Source of the DNA: Ophiocordyceps camponoti-saundersi (nom. inval.)
Taxonomy: Eukaryota > Ascomycota > Sordariomycetes > Hypocreales > Ophiocordycipitaceae
Assembly (NCBI GenBank): GCA_003339415.1
Contig: PDHQ01000012.1
Span: 248,001 to 312,000, forward strand
Length of the DNA: 64,000 bases
Reading direction: 5' to 3'
Shown here: in pieces, positions 55,882 to 64,000 of the stretch
Numbering within the stretch: the stretch's first letter is position 1
Layout of the letters: each line of letters begins with the position of its first letter
Notes under the pieces: model-generated
The model's input: only the letters and a program-made list of their open reading frames with translations
Told to the model about the DNA's origin: nothing
Database searches by the model: none
Program-made: the position numbers and the translations under genes

Positions 55882-56586
55882 TCAGAACGAGGCCAGATGA
55901 GCCGCAGCAGCAGCATCTTCTTTCTCAAGCCAAGCAACATACGGCTTAGCCAGAGCATCTCCCCTCACCGCATGATACACCTGATTGATGGCCGGAGCCC
56001 TCTGAGGAGAGAAAGGATCCTCGCGGCCGGGAGGCAATCCGTCATTCGGGCTGCGGACGAGTACCAGTAAAAGGTAGAGAGAGATGTCAGAGTATGTGGT
56101 GGAGTTGCCGAAATAATGCCCGTTGGACCCGTTCTTCTTGAGAAGCTCTTCATGATAGCCGACGAAGCTATCGGCGAGACGACGATACTTGTCCAAGGCC
56201 ATCTCACGTCCAGCCTCAGGTCCGTACTTGTACCCAGCCAAGACGATGTTGACATCCTCAATCTGCATGCGAAGCTGCATCTCGCGAGCCGAATCACGTA
56301 AGCCCGAATCGACGAGGAGGCCAGCCCTGGCGGCGAGGTATCGTTCGATGGCGACGGAGTCCGAGAGGACGAACTCGGATCCGTCGACAGGGTTCCTCTC
56401 CACCAACACCGGTAGCTGCGAAAGCGGCTGATGATCGCGGTCTGCTGGCCATGACGGCGCCTCCTCCTTGAAGGCTTCGCCCTTGGCTAGCAGAAGGAAA
56501 CGAGCGCCTTCTGCGCGCCAGCGGATGGGGAAATAGCGCAGCACGTACTCGTGCTTGGTTGACGACGCTAAGGTCGGGGCCGGCAT
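55882..56586 (-). CDS. Glutathione S-transferase family protein
   Basis: Single exon, 234 residues. The thioredoxin-like N-domain begins EYVLRYFPIRWRAEGARFLL and includes the cis-Pro LPVLVE and the SDSVAIERYLA helix (the GSH-contacting Asp-Ser pair). The helical C-domain follows (YKYGPEAGREMALDKYRRLA; YFGNSTTYSDISLYLLLVLV). It fits a cytosolic sigma-like fungal GST that conjugates glutathione to electrophiles. The typical catalytic Tyr/Ser of the first strand is represented by Tyr in LRYFPIRWRAEG. Confidence 0.88.
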   Translation of the reverse strand: MPAPTLASSTKHEYVLRYFPIRWRAEGARFLLLAKGEAFKEEAPSWPADRDHQPLSQLPVLVERNPVDGSEFVLSDSVAIERYLAARAGLLVDSGLRDSAREMQLRMQIEDVNIVLAGYKYGPEAGREMALDKYRRLADSFVGYHEELLKKNGSNGHYFGNSTTYSDISLYLLLVLVRSPNDGLPPGREDPFSPQRAPAINQVYHAVRGDALAKPYVAWLEKEDAAAAAHLASF

Positions 56587-57442
56587 TGCTTTCAGGGGGG
56601 GGGTTTGGGAGGTGATGAGGAGGGCTGATGGGGATTAGGTCCGGTGAGGAGGGTTCGTTTGGCGTAGGGCTTGGTTTATATAAGACTTTAGCTCTTGGTC
56701 ATTGTGATAGAACGAGCGTACGAAGGGATTACATGTCAGATAATACAAGTCTGAATGTCATCCATACAGATATGTTTGTATGAGATGATCTTGAACCTGG
56801 TCTGACTCTTTCTCGTACAACTAACCAGTTTTGATACCTTCAGACTCAGTTCATAACTAAACTGACTGTTGTAAAAATCGCTGCATGTTGATGTCATCCA
56901 ACGATCTAATCCAGGCTTGGCCTTTGCTGCGGCTTCCTCTCCCCCAAAAGATCACTACGGTTACGGATAGCTAGAACATGCTAAGCCCTAGCTAGGCCTC
57001 ATCTTACTTACCTACCTACCCTCGGATAGAGACGGCTTACAAGCAAGAAAGGCCTTGGTAGGTACGGATACAGATCGACAGAAGCCGAGCGCTAGGATCC
57101 GAATGTCAGCCCTTATTCTGGCCAGTCAACCAATGACGGCTTGACGCGATAGCCATGCCCAAGCCAAGCGAAGTGTCATACTTCGGCATCCTTGCTTTTT
57201 GTCTTGAGTAGGGCCAACAAGCTGTTGTTTCTCTTAGAGGGAAACTACACATACGATTAAGACTCAATCTGATGATAGAATTATAACAACGAGGTTCCTA
57301 CTCTCCCACTGAATATGTAGGTAAGAAACTAATGAATAAAGCACACAGTTGTTCACCCCCTCAATCTTCGCCACTGTTGCATGGCTCAAATGACTATCTA
57401 CAAGGGAAAAGAAAGGAAAACATGCGTTCGGTGCAAATGTAT
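56587..57442. other. Intergenic region upstream of GST
   Basis: No gene seen. Repeated TACCTACCTACC/GGTAGGTAC words occur at 57007-57018 and about 57057. Confidence 0.35.
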
Positions 57443-60400
57443 CTAAAGGAGTGCAACCAGACCAACCACGACGGCAACCGCCTTCACGCCACTGCTAGAG
57501 ACGCGTCCGGCCGCTCCAGTGACCATGACAGGGCTCGTAGTGTCCGTAGACGAAGCCGATGCAACAACCGAAGGCGTCGTCGAGCCGTACTGCGGAGCCT
57601 CTTGCATCGTCGTCTGAGGCTGAGAGGTGCCTGCAGACGGCGCCTCCTCCTCAGCCGATGATGGCTTCACCATAGATGCTAGAGTAGATGCCGGCGCGCT
57701 TTCGGCGGCGCAGTCGGGAGAGTCGGGAGAGCATGACGGGAGGGCGAATGTCTGCGTCATGTATTGCTGTTCTGGCGCCGATGACTTCTCCGCTGAGACC
57801 ACGGGCATGACGGCTGTCGACATGACGGGCGTCTCGATTGTTTGACCGCCCGGCATGGAGAGCGTCTGGGTGGCGCGCATCGTTGTGGTCATGAAGCTTG
57901 TTGCCTCGCTCGGGCCGGGGCCGGACCCGGTGGGTTGATCTGGAGCCGGACCGGAGGCAGCGGGCTGGCTCGGGGCAGAACCGTATGACTGGCCCGGCTG
58001 GCTTGGAGCGGGGCCGGACGCGGCGGGCCCACTTGGCGCCGGAATGGGGGCACCGGGCTGGCTCGGCACAGGAGCACCCGCCGTGGTCTCGCCCGGACCA
58101 GATGGCGTCTCTCCCGGCTGGCTGGCCGACTCGGTACCCGGGAGAAGAGAGGTTGAGACGGAGGCCGGCTGGCTCGGAGCCGGGACACCAGGGCCAGGAG
58201 GCGTAGCAGCTGGCTGGCTCGGGCCGGGAGAGGGAGGCATACTGACCGACTCACTTGGCTGGCCCGTGGGCGTGACGGGGCAGACGGTGGTCGAAACGGG
58301 GATCGTCTCCGTAATGACGGTTGTGCTGCCACTGCCGGGGCAGTGAGTCACCTCCGGAGGACATTGGGTAACAGTGTGGATGCGCGTCGAATGGATCGTC
58401 GACGTGGTCCAGCTCGTCGGCTGAGGCTGGCTGCCAGACGACGTACCAGCAGGCTGCGTGGCAGAAGGTGATGCGGGCTGGCTGCCAGACGGCTGACTAG
58501 CTGACGGCATTCCAGGCTGGCCAGAAGAAGTCGTCCCGGGCTGTAGAGACGTCGAGCTGGAGCCAGGGACGGCCGGAGCCGAAGTAGGCGTCTGAACCGT
58601 CGATGTGATTGGATTCACAGTCGTAGAAAGAGGAACCGTCTTGGTGATGACAGTCGTGTGCTCTTTGCCCGCGCAGTGAATGACCCGAGGCGGGCAAGTA
58701 GTGATGGTCAAAGTCTGGGTCGTGCTGATAGTCGACGTGATCCATCCTATCGTCGTCACAGGCTGGCTGGAGGATCCCGTGCCCGCAGATGGCAGCGTCG
58801 TCATCGAATTGTTATCTGGGTATGGCACCGAAGCCGATGGCGAGCCGGGACCAGCGGACGGCGTCGAGCTCGCCTGGCCAGGAGACGTAGTGCCGGGCTG
58901 GCTGGAAGAACCCGTGTCAGGTACTTTAGAAGACGTTGTTTCGGGAGAAAGAGAGGTCGTTGAACTATCAGCTGGCTTCGACATTGAGGGCATGGGATAT
59001 CCAGGACCCGTGGGAACAGCGGATGAACTGGAGCCAGGCTGACTGGGAGCTCCTGTTCCGGGCACACTTGAAGAACCCGTGCCAGGGGACAGCGAAGTCG
59101 ATTCGCCAGGCATAGAGGCCGAAGGCGATCCAGGACCGGCGGAGGGCGTCGAGCCTGGCTGGCCGGGGGTCATCGTGGCGGGCCGGCTGGAAGAATTCGT
59201 GCCGGGCACCTCGGAAGACGCTGATCCAGGAGACGACGAGGTCGACGAACTGTCAGCCGGCTTTGACATCGAGGGCATCGGATATCCAGGCGCGGTAGGA
59301 ACGGCGGACGAGCTGGAGCCAGGCTGACCTGGAGCCCCTGTGCTGGGCTGGCTTGGAGATGACGTGCCAGGCAAGCCGGAGGACCCCGTCCCTGGAGACA
59401 AAGACGTTGAGTCGCTAGGCACGGAGGCAGAAGGCGACCCGGGTGCGGAAGTAGGAGTTCCTGACGAGCCGGGACCAGATTGAGTAGGTTTCTCGCCGGC
59501 CGGAGGTGCTCCAGAGGTGCCGGAAGCAGGGCCAGTGGGCTGCCCGCTCGACGCAGGGGCTGAAGAGCCGGATTCCGAAGGAGCGGGGTGAGGGGGCGAC
59601 CCGGCAGCCGTCGTTGGAACTCCAGAAGAGCCGGGGACGGGGGGCGTAGGTTGCCCGCTAGATCCAGGGGCCGTTGGGCCGGCTTCAGAGCTGGTACCAT
59701 AATGAGGCGGGTAGCCCCATTGGGGTCCGGAGTTGGACGCTTCGGGCAGGACAGGAAGAGACGGCTTCCCGCCCGATCCTGCCGTTGTCGTTGAAGGGCC
59801 GGAGCCGGACGTCGAGGAAGTTGGTTGCTCGCTCGATCCGGGGGCTGTAGGAACACTAGAAGAAGAGCTGCCGCCAGGTGGCAGAGGGTAGCCCGGACCG
59901 GAGCTTGGGGAAGCAGGGGGGCCAGATGACGGAGGACCAGAAGCGGTAGGCTGTCCGGTCGGGACAGAGCCTGAAGCACCAGAGGAGCCCGGAGCGCTAG
60001 ACGAGCCGGGGGATAGAGACACCGAAGTGGTGGGCTGGCCGCCTGGTCCGGAAGCCGTGGGGACGCCTGAGCTGCCAGAGGAGCCGCCGCCAGGTGGAAG
60101 AGGGTAGCCCGGACCGGAGCTTGGGGAAGCAGGGGGGCCAGATGACGGAGGACCAGAAGCGGTAGGCTGTCCGGTCGGGACAGAGCCTGAAGCACCAGAG
60201 GAGCCCGGAGCGCTAGACGAGCCGGGGGATAGAGACACCGAAGTGGTGGGCTGACGTCCTGGCCCAGAAGCCGTAGGGACGCCCGAGCTGCTGTCGGATG
60301 GTGGGGGATAAGCACCGTTCGGAGTAGAGCTGGGAGATCCGGGCAAACTGGATGAAGGACCCGAAGGAGCAGGCTGTTCAGTCGGGACAGAACCTGAAGG

Positions 60401-63400
60401 GCCAGACGGACCGAGGGACGAAGAGCCAGAGGGAGTGGGCCCTCCAGTGGGAACAGAGCCCGGACCACCAGACGAGACTGGGAGAGAGGCTGAAGGGGCT
60501 TCGGAGCTGCCGTCGGAGGGAAGTGGGTAAGCCCCGTTCGGAACGGAGCTAGAGCCAGGGAACGGGGCGACCGACATGGAAGTGGTCGGTTGCTCGCCTG
60601 AGCCAGGTGCTGTTGGAACGCCAGATGAACCGGGGACGGGAGGGACCGAAACGGTAGGCTGTTCTCCGGGGGCTGTCGGCGTTCCAGGCACCCCAGGAAG
60701 CGAAGGGCTTGGCTGTCCAACAGATTCGGGTGCTGTTGGAGCTTCCGATGGGCTGCTGACTATGGGAAGAATGCTGCCGTATCCTGGCCTGGAGCTTGGA
60801 ACTACAAAACCCGGGGCTGAAGGAGTAGGCTGACCGCTCAAGTCGGATCCAGGAGCATTGGATGAGCCCGGAAGGGGGAGGACCGGGGAAGTTGGCCCGG
60901 TACCCGCTCCGGGAGGTGTAGGGGCGCCAGAAGGTGCTGTTGGAGCTTCCGATGGGCCGCTGACTACCGGAAGAATGCTGCCGTAGCCTGGCATGGAGCT
61001 GGGGATCACAAAACTAGGGCCTGAAGGAGTGGGCTGACCGTTCAAGTAGGATCCAGGAGCAGTAGATGAACCTGGAAGAGGGAGGACTGGAGAAGTTGGT
61101 CCGGTACCCGCTCCGGGAGGCGTAGGGAGGCCAGAAGAGCCGCCGCCACCCTGCGCAGGAGGATTGCCGTAGCCTGGCACGGAGCTTGGAGCTTCAGAGC
61201 CGGGAGGCGAAGGAAGAGAGGGTGTAGGGAAGCCACTGACTCCAGGAATCGAAGGAAGCCCAGTTACACCAGGAACTGAAGGGATTGCTCCAGAGACGCC
61301 CGGGACTGAAGGGATCGAGGGAACCCCTGAAACGCCAGGCACTGAGGGAACTGCTCCAGACACGCCGGGGACTGAAGGGACAGACGGCGCTCCAGAGGCG
61401 TCAGGGACCGAAGGAACAGAAGGCACCCCAGGGATGCCAGGGATTGGGATAGATAGCGACACAGAGATGCCAGGGTATGAAGGGATTGACGGTGCCCCAG
61501 AGATGCCGGGAACAGGGGGGACTGAAGGCACTCCTGAGACTCCAGGCACTGAAATAGAAGGGACGCTAGGCACGCCAGGCACTGAAGGTGTAGGCAGGCC
61601 TCCCAGTCCGGGTGTCGTCGGAAGTCCAGGCAGGCCGGGAACGGAAGGAATCGAGGGGATTCCAGACTCGCCAGGGACTGAAGGAATCGAAGGAAGTGGA
61701 TAGTCACCCTCTCCAGGAGCTGTTGGACCTTCAGGGCCATCACCATCCAGCGGAGGCGGATAAGCACCGTCAGCGGGAGAGCTAGGAACTCCTACGCCAG
61801 GTGCTGAAGGTGTAGGTAGTTGGCCGCCTCCAGGTGCCGTCGGAAGCCCAGAGAAACCGGGACCTGTCGGGACAGAAGGGACTCCAGGTAGGTCTGGGCT
61901 TGAGGGAACTGAAGGTTTCGGAGATCCAGATGAGCCGTCACCGCCAACAGGAAGCGGGTAAGCTCCGTCGGGAAGAGAGGTAGGAGGACCAGAGCCAGGG
62001 ACGGAGGGCATGGGAAGATTGTCTGAAACAGGTGCCGATGGGAGCCCGGGGGTGCCTGTAACTGAAGGAATCGAAGGGGCTCCAGATTCGCCAGGGACTG
62101 AAGGAATCGAAGGGTTGGGCGAGTTGTCATCGTCGTCTCCTTCAGGAGGAGGGTAGACTCCGCTAGGAGGAGAGCTAGGGACGCCAGAGCTAGGAGTGGA
62201 AGGCGTGGGGAGATCTCCTGAGCCAGGTGCCGTCGGAACCCCAGGCATGCCGGGGACTGAGGGAACCGAAGGACTGGGTGAGTTGTCGTCGCCGTCGTCG
62301 CCTGCAGGAGGAGGATAGGCTCCGCCATTAGGAGGAGGGTAGTCTCCGTCGGCAGGAGAGCTAGGCGATCCAGATCCAGGAGCTGAAGGCGTAGGAAGAT
62401 TTCCCCCGCCGGGAGCTGAGGGATTAGGCGAGTTGTCATCGTCATCGCCCTCAGGAGGAGGGTAGTCTCCGCCGGCAGGAGAGCTAGGCACTCCAGAACT
62501 AGGAGACGAAGGTGTAGGAAGATCTCCTGAACCAGGTGCCGTTGGAAGCCCAGGTACGCCGGGAACTGAAGGGACAGAAGGGATCGAAGGAATAGGAGCC
62601 TTGGAAGAGCCGCCCCGACCACCTGGCGGAGTCGGATACGCTCCGTTCCAGTCGGAGCCTGGAGAGCCAAAGCCAGGGAGGTTCGGTACAGAAGCGGAAG
62701 GTTGATTGTTCCATCCTGGCACACCCGGAGCATCAGGATAATCGTCACCATCTGGCGGAGTCGGGTACGCTCCGTTCCAGTCGGAGCCCGGAGAGTCATA
62801 GCCAGGGTAGTCGGGCTCATCGCCCCATCCGGGCGCACTCGGAGTGTGAAAGGGGCCATCGCCACCCCAGGGGAATGGATGATGTTTGTTCCAGCCGGGG
62901 CCTAGAGATCCATCACGAAGTTTGGGAGCGTGAGGGTGATGCTGGTTGCCGAAAGCGTGCCCAACCCAAGTCTCAGGATTGTCTTCACCCGACGGGACCG
63001 GATAAGCCCCGTCCGGAGCGGAGCTCGGAGAGCCAGAGTCGGGAACGGCGGGAGTCGGCAGCGGGCCCGAACCAGACAAGGTCGCCGGAGCACCAGACGA
63101 GCCGAATCCGGGCGGAGGCGGGTAGGCCGGGTTATAGTCCGAGCCCGAAGGAAGCTCCGGCGTCGGCCAAGATGCTCCCGGTCCCGTAGCGTCAGGAGAT
63201 CCTGCATGCTTGGTGGGCTGAGAAGCCTGGCCGGAGCGGGTAGCGGTGTAGGCAATGCACGAGCAGGCGGAGCTGACCCTCTGGATGTCTTCACCACAGT
63301 TGAGACGGAACTCCTGATGGATGTCGAGCGGGTTCGTCTTGAGGTCGGAGATGAAGTCGACGCAAAAGGTCGGAGCCAGATTCTTGAAGCGACGGTCTAG

Positions 63401-63496
63401 CAGGTTGCGGTAACAGTTGTCATGTTCGCAGTCGGGATATTTCCAGCCGCTGACGATGCTAGCGGCTACGGCGCTCAAGGCGACGACACGCTTCAT
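57443..63496 (-). CDS. Giant Pro/Ser-rich repeat GPI-anchored cell-wall protein
   Basis: Uninterrupted single exon of 2017 residues. A signal peptide (KRVVALSAVAASIVSGW) leads to a cysteine domain of about 65 residues (PDCEHDNCYRNLLDRRF, PTFCVDF, RLNCGEDI, SSACSCI), a known fungal N-terminal surface domain. The body consists of thousands of bases of VPGxxGxPS, PTAPGSG and SxPGSSS units, plus two copies of a TTCPPRVIHC/TQCPPEVTHC block with TTVITxTxPxSTTV on the C-terminal side. The C-terminus ends in a hydrophobic tail (SGVKAVAVVVGLVALL) preceded by a Ser/Gly omega-site region, a GPI signal. It is likely an O-mannosylated wall or adhesin protein. Its counterpart in another frame is not a gene. 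Confidence 0.85.
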   Translation of the reverse strand: MKRVVALSAVAASIVSGWKYPDCEHDNCYRNLLDRRFKNLAPTFCVDFISDLKTNPLDIHQEFRLNCGEDIQRVSSACSCIAYTATRSGQASQPTKHAGSPDATGPGASWPTPELPSGSDYNPAYPPPPGFGSSGAPATLSGSGPLPTPAVPDSGSPSSAPDGAYPVPSGEDNPETWVGHAFGNQHHPHAPKLRDGSLGPGWNKHHPFPWGGDGPFHTPSAPGWGDEPDYPGYDSPGSDWNGAYPTPPDGDDYPDAPGVPGWNNQPSASVPNLPGFGSPGSDWNGAYPTPPGGRGGSSKAPIPSIPSVPSVPGVPGLPTAPGSGDLPTPSSPSSGVPSSPAGGDYPPPEGDDDDNSPNPSAPGGGNLPTPSAPGSGSPSSPADGDYPPPNGGAYPPPAGDDGDDNSPSPSVPSVPGMPGVPTAPGSGDLPTPSTPSSGVPSSPPSGVYPPPEGDDDDNSPNPSIPSVPGESGAPSIPSVTGTPGLPSAPVSDNLPMPSVPGSGPPTSLPDGAYPLPVGGDGSSGSPKPSVPSSPDLPGVPSVPTGPGFSGLPTAPGGGQLPTPSAPGVGVPSSPADGAYPPPLDGDGPEGPTAPGEGDYPLPSIPSVPGESGIPSIPSVPGLPGLPTTPGLGGLPTPSVPGVPSVPSISVPGVSGVPSVPPVPGISGAPSIPSYPGISVSLSIPIPGIPGVPSVPSVPDASGAPSVPSVPGVSGAVPSVPGVSGVPSIPSVPGVSGAIPSVPGVTGLPSIPGVSGFPTPSLPSPPGSEAPSSVPGYGNPPAQGGGGSSGLPTPPGAGTGPTSPVLPLPGSSTAPGSYLNGQPTPSGPSFVIPSSMPGYGSILPVVSGPSEAPTAPSGAPTPPGAGTGPTSPVLPLPGSSNAPGSDLSGQPTPSAPGFVVPSSRPGYGSILPIVSSPSEAPTAPESVGQPSPSLPGVPGTPTAPGEQPTVSVPPVPGSSGVPTAPGSGEQPTTSMSVAPFPGSSSVPNGAYPLPSDGSSEAPSASLPVSSGGPGSVPTGGPTPSGSSSLGPSGPSGSVPTEQPAPSGPSSSLPGSPSSTPNGAYPPPSDSSSGVPTASGPGRQPTTSVSLSPGSSSAPGSSGASGSVPTGQPTASGPPSSGPPASPSSGPGYPLPPGGGSSGSSGVPTASGPGGQPTTSVSLSPGSSSAPGSSGASGSVPTGQPTASGPPSSGPPASPSSGPGYPLPPGGSSSSSVPTAPGSSEQPTSSTSGSGPSTTTAGSGGKPSLPVLPEASNSGPQWGYPPHYGTSSEAGPTAPGSSGQPTPPVPGSSGVPTTAAGSPPHPAPSESGSSAPASSGQPTGPASGTSGAPPAGEKPTQSGPGSSGTPTSAPGSPSASVPSDSTSLSPGTGSSGLPGTSSPSQPSTGAPGQPGSSSSAVPTAPGYPMPSMSKPADSSSTSSSPGSASSEVPGTNSSSRPATMTPGQPGSTPSAGPGSPSASMPGESTSLSPGTGSSSVPGTGAPSQPGSSSSAVPTGPGYPMPSMSKPADSSTTSLSPETTSSKVPDTGSSSQPGTTSPGQASSTPSAGPGSPSASVPYPDNNSMTTLPSAGTGSSSQPVTTIGWITSTISTTQTLTITTCPPRVIHCAGKEHTTVITKTVPLSTTVNPITSTVQTPTSAPAVPGSSSTSLQPGTTSSGQPGMPSASQPSGSQPASPSATQPAGTSSGSQPQPTSWTTSTIHSTRIHTVTQCPPEVTHCPGSGSTTVITETIPVSTTVCPVTPTGQPSESVSMPPSPGPSQPAATPPGPGVPAPSQPASVSTSLLPGTESASQPGETPSGPGETTAGAPVPSQPGAPIPAPSGPAASGPAPSQPGQSYGSAPSQPAASGPAPDQPTGSGPGPSEATSFMTTTMRATQTLSMPGGQTIETPVMSTAVMPVVSAEKSSAPEQQYMTQTFALPSCSPDSPDCAAESAPASTLASMVKPSSAEEEAPSAGTSQPQTTMQEAPQYGSTTPSVVASASSTDTTSPVMVTGAAGRVSSSGVKAVAVVVGLVALL
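59871..60037 (-). repeat. Direct repeat copy 1 inside the giant wall protein gene
   Basis: 167 bases nearly identical to the copy at 60087-60253 (period 216). They encode the same GSSSAPGSSGASGSVPTGQP block. Confidence 0.85.
60087..60253 (-). repeat. Direct repeat copy 2 inside the giant wall protein gene
   Basis: Same 167-base unit as 59871-60037, with differences only at a few bases (for example GGTGGCAG against GGTGGAAG). Confidence 0.85.
61200..61560 (-). repeat. Short imperfect VPGVSG-type tandem units
   Basis: Units such as PSVPGVSGVPSIPSVPGVSG repeat about every 15-30 residues. The nucleotide copies are diverged, so this is an older expansion than the 216-bp repeats. Confidence 0.6.
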
Positions 63497-64000
63497 GGTG
63501 TCAACCTCTGATGGCCGACGTGCTGTTGCTGCTGTGTCTCTGTGGGAGTGGGAAGTGGTGATGATGATATGACGAGTTGTGTGTGTGTGTTATACGTGTA
63601 GATGTATAAACGACTGACGCCTCAAGGGGGGAAGAGGGAACAAGAGGTGTGTAAGTGTGTAGGGATATGTGTGATAACAGAAATGATAGACAAAAGTTCT
63701 GTATTCGAGTTGCCGAGAGAGATGAGAGAAAGAGAGAGTGAAGACTGAGGGGACTGATTCACCGTTCAATCAACCATCGGACATGAGCTTGCATCTTCCG
63801 GTTAAAAGTGAAAAGGGGCTCACCGTTTTTAAATCACAGGATAGGAGGCTTTCCGTACAGTTCGGCATCTAACCGTGGACGTCGGCAAGGATCAATAGAC
63901 TGAGGTTGCAGCATGGGCCACCTCGTCCCAACATGGATGGATGAAGAACCATGTGCACGGAGCCCACCATAACGAATCATCCATCCATCCATACGGATAC
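63497..64000. promoter_or_regulatory. Upstream region of the giant wall protein gene
   Basis: Contains GT/TG repeats at 63576-63590 and GAGA tracts at 63715-63740. No coding frame; the window ends here. Confidence 0.3.

Noticed and set aside
59871..60253. Possible CRISPR-like array in the repeat region
   Set aside because: The repeats are in-frame protein-coding units of a eukaryotic gene, not short palindromic repeats with unique spacers.
59170..60720. 516-codon open frame on the minus strand rich in Leu, Arg and Pro
   Set aside because: It is a frame shadow of the giant wall protein; the repeats make an alternate frame open. It has no domain and no start context.
61792..62865. 357-codon open frame in the giant gene
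   Set aside because: Also a shadow of the repeat coding; its composition follows the shifted repeats.

Overview
This window is nuclear DNA of a filamentous ascomycete (Pezizomycotina, most likely Sordariomycetes/Hypocreales; the rank is inferred). The evidence is gene-dense GC-rich sequence with short introns (mostly 50-100 nt, GTRAGT-like donors, CTRAC-like branch sites, YAG acceptors), nuclear-type tRNA genes, and a set of conserved fungal genes on both strands. It is a draft assembly: a 10-N gap at 27239-27248 sits between long A and C homopolymers. Exon joins were made by hand from splice signals, frame and family similarity.

Left part (1-43.7 kb), mainly a conserved backbone: a DUF6923-type protein cut by the window edge; a phytanoyl-CoA dioxygenase-like enzyme; IMA1 (inner nuclear membrane); DSC3 (Golgi ubiquitin ligase); MTR4 (exosome helicase); COX8; a PPR protein; mitoribosomal mS23; ALG14; a divergent Rho-like GTPase gene with one in-frame TAG; a 52-residue one-helix membrane protein candidate; KCS1 (inositol pyrophosphate synthesis); VPS11; a small secreted six-cysteine protein; RAD14/XPA; a MATE transporter; a striatin (STRIPAK); tRNA-Asp(GTC); a secreted LicD-family protein; and MLH3.

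Accessory segment (about 43.7-50.6 kb): sparse in genes. It holds a secreted strand-rich protein of unknown family with some resemblance to pore-forming beta proteins, an 18-bp perfect inverted repeat, and the decayed remains of a bacterial-type amino-sugar pair: the C-terminus of a left-handed beta-helix acyltransferase followed by a frameshifted DegT/DnrJ/EryC1 (WbpE-like) aminotransferase. A DUF7587-like gene follows. This is the most unusual part of the window.

Right part (50.6-64 kb): a low-complexity fungal protein with a basic KRRRRRS motif, tRNA-Thr(CGT) with a short intron, an ankyrin-repeat protein, a glutathione S-transferase, and a 2017-residue Pro/Ser-rich, repeat-built, GPI-anchored cell-wall protein with an N-terminal cysteine domain. 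The genes do not form one pathway. Several divergent pairs (IMA1/DSC3, MTR4/COX8, PPR/mS23, KCS1/VPS11, RAD14/MATE) share intergenic regions.
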